Notes: generated by a model from the sequence alone, not told the origin. A stretch of DNA of 6,579 nt from JBKPCD01 sp046727175 (GCA_046727175.1 JBKPCD010000009.1:1-6579), one strand, 5' to 3'; positions 1-6,579 are shown, counted from the stretch's first letter. Numbers and translations: made by a program.

Positions 1-402
1 TTCTCATCGGTGACGAGGTGGTATCCCGAGGCGAAGCTGGCCGTTGTTGTCTTGACGAACAGCGAACCCGACGAAATGACGGCGGTGACCGAGCGTCTGG
101 CGGCCGCGGTGCTGCCGGCGCCGCGCCCGCCGCGTTCGTTCACGGGTGACGCTTCGCTGCTGGTCGGCAGTTACAAGGGGCCCGGGGGCGGCAAGGACAT
201 GGTCATCGAGGTGACGCACACGCCACAGGGGATCGCGTTTTCCTTTGACGGCGTCGTGGCGGGGCCGCTCCCGTGGGTCGAGACCTGGACGTTCCGCCGA
301 GGCAGTGAGCTTCTAACCTTCCGCCGGAGCACCACCCGTGGTCCTGCGACGGAACTGCGGTTCGATACGGGCGGAAACCACTTCATCCTGAAGCGGCAGT
401 AG
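1..402 (+). CDS. C-terminal end of a beta-lactamase-like serine hydrolase (partial)
   Basis: The reading frame is open from the first base and ends at TAG 400-402, so only the last 133 residues are present. The start of the fragment reads FSSVTRWYPEAKLAVVVLTN. This matches the last conserved block of class C beta-lactamase/penicillin-binding-protein-like serine hydrolases (Gly-[FY]-Ser-Ser, then about ten residues, then a hydrophobic strand ending in LTNS). The remaining 100 or so residues form a beta-rich tail (SLLVGSYKGPGG, then a strand near residues 125-132). Such tails often follow the catalytic domain in these proteins. The nucleophile SxxK and YxN motifs would lie upstream of the window, so activity cannot be judged. 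These enzymes are usually exported and act on peptidoglycan-like or ester substrates; that is family knowledge. The gene stops 8 bases before the next start, so co-transcription with the ABC operon is plausible. Confidence 0.8.
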   Translation, partial: FSSVTRWYPEAKLAVVVLTNSEPDEMTAVTERLAAAVLPAPRPPRSFTGDASLLVGSYKGPGGGKDMVIEVTHTPQGIAFSFDGVVAGPLPWVETWTFRRGSELLTFRRSTTRGPATELRFDTGGNHFILKRQ

Positions 403-410
403 AAGGCGGT

Positions 411-1321
411 ATGGAATTGCAGATTCGCGGGGTCTCGAAGACGTACGCCAACGGCGTGCGGGCGCTGAAGGATGTGACGCTGACCATTCCGGCCGGCATG
501 TACGGATTGCTCGGTCCGAACGGCGCTGGCAAGTCCACGTTGATGCGCATCCTGGCCACATTGCAGGAGGCAGACAGCGGTAGCGTGACGCTCGGTGAGA
601 TCGACGTACTGACGCGGAAGGACGAGGTGCGAAGACGCTCGGCTACCAGCCGCAGGAGTTCGGCGTGTATCCAAAGGTGAGCGCGGAGAGCCTGCTCGAT
701 CATTTCGCTGTGCTGAAGGGCATCATCGAGCGGCGGGCGCGTAGGGAGGTCGTGGAGGCGCTCCTCCGGCAGACGAACCTGTGGGACGTACGCAAGCAGA
801 AGCTCGGCGGCTACTCGGGTGGCATGCGGCAGCGTTTCGGCGTCGCGGTGGCGCTGCTAGGCAGTCCCAAGCTGATGATCGTGGACGAGCCGACAGCGGG
901 GCTCGACCCGGCCGAGCGCGTGCGATTCCTTAACCTCTTGAGCGAGCTCGGACAGAACAGCGTCGTCCTCCTCTCCACACACATCGTCGAGGATGTGACC
1001 GAGCTGTGCACTCGGATGGCCATCATCGATCGGGGCGAGATCCTGTTCGAAGCCGAGCCCCTGAGCGCCGTCGACGAGCTACAGGGCCGGATCTGGCACC
1101 GGGTGATTTCGACGGAAGCGCTTCCTGAGCTCGAACGAGAGCACGCGGTGATCTCGACGAAGCTTTACGCGGGACGCACCGTCGCGCACGTCTACTGCGA
1201 GTCGTCGCCAGGACCCGGCTTTGAGCCCGCCAAGCCAGACCTCGAAGATGTCTACTTCAGCGCGATAGCGGGACGCATCGGCCGGCGACGTGAGCATCAG
1301 GAGTCGGAGGGAAGATCGTGA
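411..1321 (+). pseudogene. ABC transporter ATP-binding protein, interrupted by a one-base frameshift
   Basis: This is the nucleotide-binding subunit of an ABC-2 type transporter. Walker A (GPNGAGKST) is at residues 35-43. After the frameshift come the Q-loop region (GYQPQEFG), the signature (YSGGMRQR), Walker B with D-loop (LMIVDEPTAGLDP) and the H-loop (LLSTHIVEDV), all in order and intact. The first 76 or so residues are in the frame starting at 411. Everything from LGYQPQEF (base 638) is in the frame one base behind. Restoring one C in CGCTCGGC (636-643) would give EVRRRLGYQPQEFGVYP, which reads as a continuous family sequence. Combined length would be about 303 residues, normal for the family. 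The ATG at 411 has an AAGGCGG-like ribosome site just upstream. The gene overlaps the next by GTGA. It is either a real one-base deletion or a sequencing error; no slippery heptamer is seen. Confidence 0.85.
1306..1311 (+). promoter_or_regulatory. Strong Shine-Dalgarno site (GGAGGG) for the GTG start at 1318
   Basis: GGAGGG lies six bases before GTG 1318-1320, inside the last codons of the ATPase gene. It supports the GTG as the true start of the membrane subunit and translational coupling through the 4-base GTGA overlap. The downstream start at 2098 has nothing comparable at proper spacing. Confidence 0.65.
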
Positions 1322-2098
1322 AGTTTCGGGAGATCTTTCGATTTGAGTTCGTGTACCAAGCGCGCCGCGTCCGTACCTGGCTCTATTTCGCGGTCCTTTC
1401 TGTCGTCGCTTATCGGCTGAGAGATGGCGTCGTCAATTCCCCATCCGCCATTGCCCAGGAGACTGTCCTAACCGGCCTGCTCTGGATGCTGATGGCCCCT
1501 GCCGTGGCCGGCAGTGCAGCGGCGCGCGACGTGCAGACGCGGATGCATCCTCTCGTCTACACCACTCCCATCAGCAAGGCCGACTACCTTGGTGGGCGAT
1601 TTCTCGCGGCGTTTGTCCTCAACGCGTTGATCTTGCTCGCCGTGCCACTGGGCATGCTGGCCGCCCTGCTATTTCCTGGCGTGAAACCCGAGATCGTTGG
1701 TCCGTTTCGTCCGGCCGTATACCTCAGGCTCCTACGGTGTTCTTGCGTTGCCGACCGCCTTCACTTTCACGACGGTCCAGTTCACGTTGGCCGCGCTGAA
1801 ACGCCGAGCCGTCGTCAGCTACCTCGGCACTGTGTTGTTCTTCGTCACTGTTACCACCGCGGCTGGCGTGGTTACCAACGTTCTTCAAATGCCGACCCTC
1901 GGCAAGCTGCTGGATCCCACAGTCCGCCTCAACGTCCTTGTCCTCATGGCGGACACATTGACACCGTTCGAGATGAATACCGTTCTGATCGGACTGGAAA
2001 GGTCGATACTCGCGAATCGACTCCTCTGGGTCGGTCTCACTCTGGCCATACTCGCATTCACCCATGTCCGCTTTCGTCTCGGTCACCGTGAAGGGTGA
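1318..2098 (+). pseudogene. ABC-2 type transporter membrane subunit (N-terminal permease half), frameshifted
   Basis: The first 136 residues are in the frame of GTG 1318. They begin MKFREIFRFEFVYQARR, a cytoplasmic N-terminus typical of the ABC-2/M1 fusion family. Hydrophobic spans lie near residues 20-32, 48-68 and 94-119, with the conserved block RDVQTRMHPLVYTTPISKA at 70-88. After about base 1724 the homologous reading continues one frame on (GSYGVLALPTAFTF and so on) with three more hydrophobic spans, ending at TGA 2096-2098. Dropping one base between 1721 and 1727 gives FRPAVYLGSYGVLALP as one run. Read in the original frame, the tail becomes charged and His/Arg/Ser-rich with no membrane segments and stops at 2091, which supports frame loss. 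The first helix is followed quickly by RLRDGVVNS, so a short internal deletion there is possible. As I recall it, the family has this part and the next gene in one polypeptide. Confidence 0.75.
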
Positions 2099-4822
2099 TG
2101 AGCGGGATTTCCATTCCCCAGGTCCGTCGGGAATTCGGCTTCGCCACCCACGCGCGGCAGACGTTCGCCATTGCGTGGACGTCGTTCTCGACGATCGCAA
2201 AGGGTGCGACCGGGCTCCTGCTATGGGCAGCCATCACGATACTCGTGATCCTGTTGATGCCCCTGCTCATGAATCTCGGCGGAGTTCCGCTTCTCCCGAG
2301 AACAGCGCAGGTCATCACATCTCTGACCGCGCCCGTTGCTGACAGTCCACGGCTTCCCTGGGTGCTGATCCCGCTGCTCATCGTGTTCTACGCCGGCGAG
2401 CTGGTCTGGCGGGAACGGGACGCGGGCCTGAGCGAGATTGCCGACGCGACTCCGGTGCCGGAATGGGTCTTCTTCGTGGGCAAGTTCCTGGGACTCAGTC
2501 TTGTGCTCGTCGTGGGGGTGGCACTCCTGACGACGACTGGCGTGCTCGTTCAGACGCGCATGGGGTATTTCCATTTCGAGATCGGGCTCTACCTGCGGAT
2601 CTTCTTCGGGCTTCAACTCATCGACTACCTCCTCTTCGCGCTTCTCGTCTTTGTGGTGCACGCGGTGGTGAATCAGAAACACCTCGGCTACCTCGTGGCA
2701 CTGATCGCATACGGGGTCATCGTCTTCCCGTCCACCGTCGGGCTTGAGCACCACCTGCTCATCTATGGATCCGGTCCGAGGTGGACCTACTCGGACATCC
2801 GCGGTTTCGGCCCGTCCCTCGGGCCGTGGCTGTGGTTAAAGCTTTACTGGGCAGCGTGGGCGCTGCTGCTGGCCGTAGCGGCGAGGCTGCTCTGGGTGCG
2901 CGGCACCGAGCGCAGTGTGAGGTCGAGGGTCTACTTGGCCCGGCGTCGATGCACTCGTGTGACGGTCGGTGTGGCCGCGACGGCGGTGGCGCTCATTCTC
3001 ACGCTGGGCGGTTTCATCTTCTACAACACGAACGTGCTGCATGCTTACGTCACGACCGCCGATCGGAGCAAGCGCAGCGCCGAGTACGAGAGGCGATACC
3101 GGCGGTACTTCGGGATCCCGCAGCCTCGGCTCACGGCGACGACCCTGCGCGTCGAGATCTATCCCGAGCGGCGGAAGGCGGAGGTCCGCGGCACGTATCG
3201 CCTCGTGAACGACACTACGGCGGCTATTGAGTCCATCCATCTCGCCACCGCGCCACAGATCGTTACCAGAGCAGTCTCCTTCGACCGGCGGATCGCTCGC
3301 GCGCTCGAGGACGAGGAACTCGGCTACCGGATCTACACGCTGGAGCAGCCGCTCCGGCCCGGTGAGACCTTGCAACTGAACTTCGAAGTGAATTTCGAGC
3401 CCCATGGCTTCAATAACGACGGAGCCGAATGCGTCCGTCGTCGCGAACAGCACGTACTTCACGAATCTGAATTGGTTGCCGGCCATCGGGTATCAGCCGA
3501 ATCGCGAGCTCGATGCTGCGGGAAAGCGAAAACAGTTTGGACTCGACCCACGGCCCGCCGTCCCGTCGGTCGACGACGCCGAGGCGCGCCGGATCCGGGT
3601 CGGCGGCGACCCGATCACCTTCGACGCGATCGTGGGGACGAGCGGGGATCAGATCGTCGTTGCGCCGGGCGTGCTCCGCCGCAGGTGGACGGAAGGCGAG
3701 CGGCGCTACTTTCATTACGTCACGGATGTCCCCGTCAACAATCAGTATGGTGTGTTCTCCGCCGGCTACGCGGTGCACGAAGAACAGTGGAAACCGTCAG
3801 GCGGCGGGCAGGCCGTCGCGATTCAAATCTTCCATCACCCTGGGCATAGCGCGGGCCTGGGCCGTATGGTGGCAAGCGTACGAGCCTCGCTCGATTACTA
3901 CACCCGCCAGTTTGGTCCATACCCGTACAGCTATCTGAAGCTGATCGAGAGTCCCGCCCTTAGCGGAGTACGAACGGAAGCCGCCACCGTTGAATACGGC
4001 GAAGGATTCTCCCTCCTGAATCCAGGCGACAGTCCCCAGGACCTGGATCTCGTGTTTGCGGTGGTCTCACACGGGGTCGCGCGCGGGTGGTGGGGCATGC
4101 AGGTCGCGCCCGCAGATGTCGAGGGAGCGGGACTCCTGGGCGTCACCCTCGAAACGTACTCCGCGATGCGGGTGGTCGAGGAGACGCTCGGCCCCGAGCA
4201 GCTGCGCCGATACCTGCACTTCATGCGGTTTGAAACCGCGACCCCCCGGTCGCGCGCGGCTCGGCCACTGCTTCGGGCCACCGACTCGTTCGCCTTCTCC
4301 CGCAGAGGTCCATTTGCGCTGTATGCGATGCGCGAGTACATCGGCAAGGAGCGGATAGACGATGCACTCCGGCACCTGTTCGAGAAGCATCGATCGGGAA
4401 CCCCTCCCCTACCGACGTCGATGGATCTCTACCGCGAGCTTCAAGCAATCACGCCGGACGAGTTCCAATACCTGCTCAAGGATCTCTTCGAGAGGAATAC
4501 GTTCTGGAAATTCGAGACGGAGCGAGCCTCGGCGCAGCAGACCGAAGCCGCCACCTGGCAGGTGACGCTGGCCGTGCGCGCGCGCAAGATGGTGGTTGAC
4601 GAAGCAGGCGTCGAGACTGAGGTGCCGATGGATGACTGGTTGGAGGTCGGGGTCTTTGACGAGGGCGCGCCGTACCTACAGAGGCACCACATCCACTCCG
4701 GAGTGCAGACGATTACGGTCACGGTGCGGCAGAAGCCGGTCCGAGCCGGCATCGACCCGCGCCACCTACTGAGTGACTTGGGGGAGGGGGACCAAAACGT
4801 CAAGGCCGTGAAGATCGTTTGA
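2098..4822 (+). pseudogene. ABC-2 permease fused to an M1 aminopeptidase-like domain, frameshifted and with an eroded active site
   Basis: The start is ATG 2098 (GTG 2095 is the alternative), overlapping the previous stop as TGATG. Hydrophobic segments fall near residues 40-60, 87-105, 128-152, 168-192, 196-213, 243-268 and 289-311, with the family block FYAGELVWRERDAGLSEIAD between them. The M1-like part begins near residue 340 (LRVEIYPERRKAEVRGTY) and would face the outside. Near base 3430 the reading moves forward by one base. Dropping T3430 joins GFNNDGAE to ASVVANSTYFTN. The rest runs through HHPGHSAGLGRM, QFGPYPYSYLKLIE and ALYAMREYIGKERI to a natural-looking end, NVKAVKIV. The zinc site at 4070-4084 reads HGVARGWWG instead of HExxHxWWG. 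The usual S-E-T-L that carries the third ligand reads G-V-T-L (4139-4150). The block that normally carries the catalytic Tyr reads FAFSRRG (4289-4309). Peptidase activity is therefore unlikely even if the frame is restored. Transport substrate is unknown. Confidence 0.8.
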
Positions 4823-5098
4823 GGCACGTTGCCTCTTTGCCTGCCCTTTTGACGTTCCGGTCGATCAAGCCGAAGGTGTCCAGCTTCTTGACCTCGTCAC
4901 TCAAGAAACCAAGGGCGAGATGCGGATAACGCATCACCATCCGCAGACCCCTATGACCGAGCAGCTCCGCCACGGCTGGAAGGCTGACGCCGGCCATCAC
5001 GAGGCGTGACGCGTAGTCGTGCCGGAAATCATGCCAGGTGAAGTTCTCGATCCCTGTGATCCGCAAATATTTGCGTCGGCCGCAATTCGGTCGGAATT
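4800..5098 (-). pseudogene. Tyrosine recombinase/phage integrase, C-terminal catalytic fragment
   Basis: Reading on the minus strand from about 5090 down to TGA at 4802-4800, the sequence shows the distal active site of the tyrosine recombinase family. HDFR (HxxR) is at 5033-5022, LLGH with its His at 4955-4953, and RYPHLA with the nucleophile Tyr at 4928-4926. All are correctly ordered and spaced, in a context typical of phage or island integrases (HDYASRLVMAGVSLPAVAEL). The DNA-binding arm and core domains and the first catalytic Arg and Lys are absent. The frame stays open upstream to 5201, but that part (MTCHLTPLHPHERS and Arg/Gly-rich text) does not resemble an integrase. The remnant is therefore a 3' fragment of roughly 95 codons whose 5' side has been replaced or lost. 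It is convergent with the M1 gene and overlaps its last 23 bases. It cannot act alone as a recombinase. Confidence 0.8.
4821..4838 (+). terminator. Possible intrinsic terminator at the end of the permease/M1 gene
   Basis: GAGGCA (4821-4826) pairs perfectly with TGCCTC (4830-4835) across a CGT loop and is followed by TTT. The hairpin starts inside the TGA stop of the M1 gene. A six-base GC-rich stem with only a short T run is marginal, but the position is right. The same bases lie inside the far C-terminal codons of the recombinase remnant on the other strand. Confidence 0.4.
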
Positions 5099-5100
5099 CG

Positions 5101-5201
5101 GTGACCTGCCCCTCTGATCCGCCACGCCTAGGACGAGGTCCTCCGTTCAAACGACCCGCTGACCTCTCATGTGGGTGTAGCGGCGTGAGGTGGCAGGTCA
5201 C
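5101..5201. repeat. Ten-base perfect inverted repeat enclosing a non-coding spacer
   Basis: GTGACCTGCC (5101-5110) is exactly complementary in reverse to GGCAGGTCAC (5192-5201). With a one-base bulge the match extends through CCTC (5111-5114) and GAGG (5187-5190). Between the arms is about 80 bases with no recognisable gene, including a small hairpin AGGAC-GAG-GTCCT (5130-5142). The left arm starts almost where integrase homology ends, and the right arm lies 19 bases beyond the vapC stop. It could be a terminator-like or cruciform structure, a tiny element end, a former recombination site, or chance. Confidence 0.4.
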
Positions 5202-5220
5202 TCCGGCGATCGTCGCGCCT

Positions 5221-5610
5221 TCAGATCACGCGACCGATATCAGTTTTGGAGAAATCATCGCCCTTGAAGAGGAGGGGTTCACCGGACGAGCGGGCAAGCG
5301 CGTAGGCGAACAGGTCGCCGAAATTGAGGCCAGCAGCGTGACGTCCTTTGCCGAAACGTCGGTACGCCTTCCGCGCCTCCGAAACGTGCTCGGTGTCGAC
5401 AGGGACAACCACGATTTCGGCTTTGTGAATCAGCAGATCGAGTTCGCGCCCGCCAGGTTCGCCCTTTCGTGCCCCGATGACGAGTGCCGTCTCGAGCAAC
5501 GTGGCCGCCGAGACCAGACGCGTGGTGTCATCCTCAACGGCTGTGCGGAATGCTTCGGCCTCCGGTTCGTCGAGCAGCAAAGCCAGCAGGGCGGACGTGT
5601 CGATCACCAT
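5221..5610 (-). CDS. vapC: VapC family PIN-domain ribonuclease toxin
   Basis: This intact 129-residue protein starts at ATG 5610-5608 and ends at TGA 5223-5221, the normal length for a VapC toxin. PIN-domain acidic residues are in the expected places: Asp4 in VIDTSALLALLLDEPEA, Glu40 in SAATLLETALV, Asp99 in GLNFGDLFAYALA, and Asp118/Asp119 in KGDDFSKTD. These residues bind Mg2+ or Mn2+ in the family, which cleaves RNA (tRNA or rRNA in studied members); the target here cannot be told. The start codon overlaps the antitoxin stop (TGATG), so translation is coupled and the antitoxin is made first. It has no frameshift or stop, unlike most neighbours, which suggests it is recent or still under selection. 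The subgroup resembles VapC proteins paired with Rv0623-like VapB antitoxins. Confidence 0.92.
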   Translation of the reverse strand: MVIDTSALLALLLDEPEAEAFRTAVEDDTTRLVSAATLLETALVIGARKGEPGGRELDLLIHKAEIVVVPVDTEHVSEARKAYRRFGKGRHAAGLNFGDLFAYALARSSGEPLLFKGDDFSKTDIGRVI

Positions 5611-5864
5611 CAGCGAGGCAACCCGCGCTCGTCATACCCGAGAATCTCCTCGTCGGATCGGTCGTCGAGCGTGGGCAACTGCGCGCACCGCTGCGCGATC
5701 TCGCGAAGTTCGTCGCGGAGCCGTCGGCGCCGCGCGCGGCCCCGCAGCCGAGCGAGTCGCTCCCTCAACGCGACGACGACGGCCTGTGTGAGCGTCTCTC
5801 CAGTACGGGCGGCCACTTCCCGCGCTAGGCGATCGGCTTCAGGATCCTTCACACTGAGCGCCAT
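5610..5864 (-). CDS. vapB: VapB family antitoxin (Rv0623-like)
   Basis: This 84-residue protein starts at ATG 5864-5862 and ends at TGA 5612-5610. It opens MALSVKDPEADRLAREVAAR followed by TGETLTQAVVVALRERL, the classic short antitoxin/transcription-factor N-terminus of the PSK_trans_fac (Rv0623-like VapB) family. That part would dimerise and bind operator DNA. The middle is very basic (RGRARRRRLRDELRE). The tail is acidic (LPTLDDRSDEEILGYDERGL), of the kind that wraps around the PIN toxin and blocks its active site. The frame is open upstream into the IS110 remnant, but the first 150 or so residues of that longer reading are a shadow of transposase sequence. ATG 5864, with GAGAG a few bases upstream, is the right start. 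The protein should neutralise VapC and repress its own operon together with it. Confidence 0.9.
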   Translation of the reverse strand: MALSVKDPEADRLAREVAARTGETLTQAVVVALRERLARLRGRARRRRLRDELREIAQRCAQLPTLDDRSDEEILGYDERGLPR

Positions 5865-5875
5865 TGGTCTCTCAT

Positions 5876-5902
5876 GTCTAGAAATATACCACACGTCTAG
5901 AA
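5876..5902 (-). promoter_or_regulatory. Likely vapBC promoter and operator with duplicated TCTAGAA sites
   Basis: TCTAGAA occurs at 5877-5883 and again at 5896-5902, 19 bases apart, in the 12-38 bases before the vapB start. Each core TCTAGA is itself palindromic. On the minus strand the region between them contains TATATT (5888-5883), a good -10 element that would put transcription start close to the first repeat; the -35 is weak. Two sites about two helical turns apart around the -10 is the layout expected for cooperative VapBC autorepression. The promoter call is inference; the repeats are seen directly. Confidence 0.5.
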
Positions 5903-5982
5903 TGGCCGGTCGACGACGAGCTCTTCTGATACACAAATGATCGGCTGTACTGCTGCTGCTCAGAAACTGTCGGTCGCTCAAG

Positions 5983-6515
5983 CTACGCCGCTTTCTCAAT
6001 CGTGACGTGAAACCCCAGCGCCTCGAGTTGGCGGACATGCCGTCAAACAGCGCGCTCGGCGTGGCGTTTGTCAAAATAGTCCGCCCCCAGCTCGTGGTAG
6101 GAGCGGCCATCGCGCATGACGTAGTACGCGATTTCGAGGATCTGATGGCCCTCCGCGACGACGGCCTTCTTGTGGCCACGATGCCGTTTGACGCGGTGGT
6201 ACCACGCCTGGAGCGCCGTCCCGTTGCTGCGTGTGGCCGCCAAGCCGGCTTGGACCAGGGTGCCGCGCAAATACCGGTTGCCTTGACGGGTCTTCCCGCT
6301 GCGCCGTTTGCCGGCACTTTCGTTTACCCGGGACACATCGCGCCCCAGCGACACAAGTGTTCGGCCGAGGGAAACCGGCTCATGTCGCCGCCCGTTTCAG
6401 CCACGATGCTGATCGCGCCGATCCGATCCCAGAAGGGGATCACGACGTACGCGTTTTTGTGACACTGAAATGTATGATAGGCTACATTTTGCCCGTCAGA
6501 CTGGTGCCACGCCAA
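5983..6515 (-). pseudogene. IS110-family transposase, C-terminal part, with a frameshift and an in-frame stop
   Basis: Minus-strand sequence from about 6445 shows the C-terminal catalytic domain (Transposase_20) of IS110 elements. GDMSRFPSAEHL and GAMCPG are in one frame. Then VNESAGKRRSGKTRQGNRYL, HKKAVVAEGHQILEIAYYVM and YHELGADYFDKRHAERAV follow in another. One base is missing at CCCGGG (6332-6327): re-reading one G gives CPGVNESAGK. A TGA at 6045-6043 then interrupts the frame, and the normal family ending RHVRQLEALGFHVTI follows in frame to TAG 5985-5983. CGA to TGA is the simplest origin of that stop. The Ser-x-Gly around 6318 that carries the proposed catalytic serine in IS110 enzymes seems kept. 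The frame is open further upstream to 6515 (MAWHQSDGQNVAYHTF), but I see no family match there. The N-terminal DEDD/RuvC-like domain is not found in the window. Confidence 0.8.
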
Positions 6516-6579
6516 ATCGGGTGACGTCGCTTCAGCCGCCGAGCTTTCAACAGCTCACGTGCCACGGCACAGGAGGTGC
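6516..6579. other. Unassigned edge of the window, upstream side of the transposase remnant
   Basis: No gene is recognised here. One minus-strand frame is open from the window edge (6577) to TAG 6484-6482 and encodes a strongly basic stretch (ARELLKARRLKRRHPI). It could be the tail of another fragment or chance. No inverted-repeat end is visible, which is consistent with IS110 elements usually lacking them. Confidence 0.3.

Noticed and set aside
630..3431. Programmed ribosomal frameshifting as the cause of the frame changes
   Set aside because: No slippery heptamer is present at 637, 1724 or 3430, both directions of shift occur, and these families are not known to use recoding.
2221..3486. 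Long minus-strand open frames (177 and 216 codons) inside the permease/M1 gene
   Set aside because: They are acidic or Arg-rich antisense shadows typical of GC-rich coding DNA, opposite clear membrane segments and M1-family sequence.
5143..5165. tRNA T-arm-like GTTCAAAC near the integrase remnant, as a possible attachment site
   Set aside because: No matching acceptor, D or anticodon arms can be drawn around it, so no tRNA or tRNA fragment can be supported.
5038..5940. A 300-codon open frame on the + strand
   Set aside because: It lies antisense to the integrase tail, vapC and vapB, which have clear family motifs. Its translation is Arg/Ser-rich with no recognisable domain.
6043..6045. TGA in the transposase as selenocysteine or recoded codon
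   Set aside because: The family has no Sec at this site, CGA to TGA is a simple nonsense mutation, and the same gene has a separate frameshift.
1..6579. CRISPR array, rRNA or riboswitch
   Set aside because: No regularly spaced repeats, conserved rRNA blocks or recognisable aptamer were seen on either strand.

Overview
This is a GC-rich window of close-set genes. It looks like chromosomal DNA of an acidobacterium or a related soil bacterium, possibly a metagenome contig. That placement is inferred from gene content: a serine hydrolase followed by an ABC ATPase and an ABC-2 permease joined to an M1 aminopeptidase-like domain. No ribosomal marker is present to confirm it.

Left part (1-4822, + strand): the 3' end of a beta-lactamase-like serine hydrolase. 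Eight bases later comes a tight operon: an ABC ATP-binding subunit, an ABC-2 membrane subunit, and a permease with a C-terminal M1 peptidase-like domain. The ATPase would power the membrane segments, and the M1 domain would lie outside the cytoplasmic membrane. All three coding regions are broken by single-base frameshifts (near 637, 1724 and 3430). A TGATG junction at 2096-2100 also cuts what, as I recall the family, is normally one polypeptide of about 1,150-1,200 residues. The M1 active site is eroded: the zinc motif reads HGVAR instead of HExxH, and the third zinc ligand is missing. The system is therefore either decaying, or a pseudoenzyme seen through a low-quality assembly.

Right part (4800-6579, - strand): a mobile, accessory patch. 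It holds the C-terminal catalytic third of a tyrosine recombinase, convergent with and just overlapping the M1 gene. Next is a short non-coding stretch bounded by a 10-bp perfect inverted repeat. Then comes an apparently intact vapBC toxin-antitoxin operon, with duplicated TCTAGAA sites around its likely promoter. Last is the C-terminal part of an IS110-family transposase with one frameshift and one in-frame stop. The vapBC pair is the only complete, undamaged unit in the window. It sits between two recombinase remnants, as expected for an addiction module left behind or carried by a decayed island.

I found no CRISPR array, no rRNA and no convincing tRNA. The most noteworthy signals are the ablated M1 active site, the run of frameshifts, and the vapBC promoter repeats.
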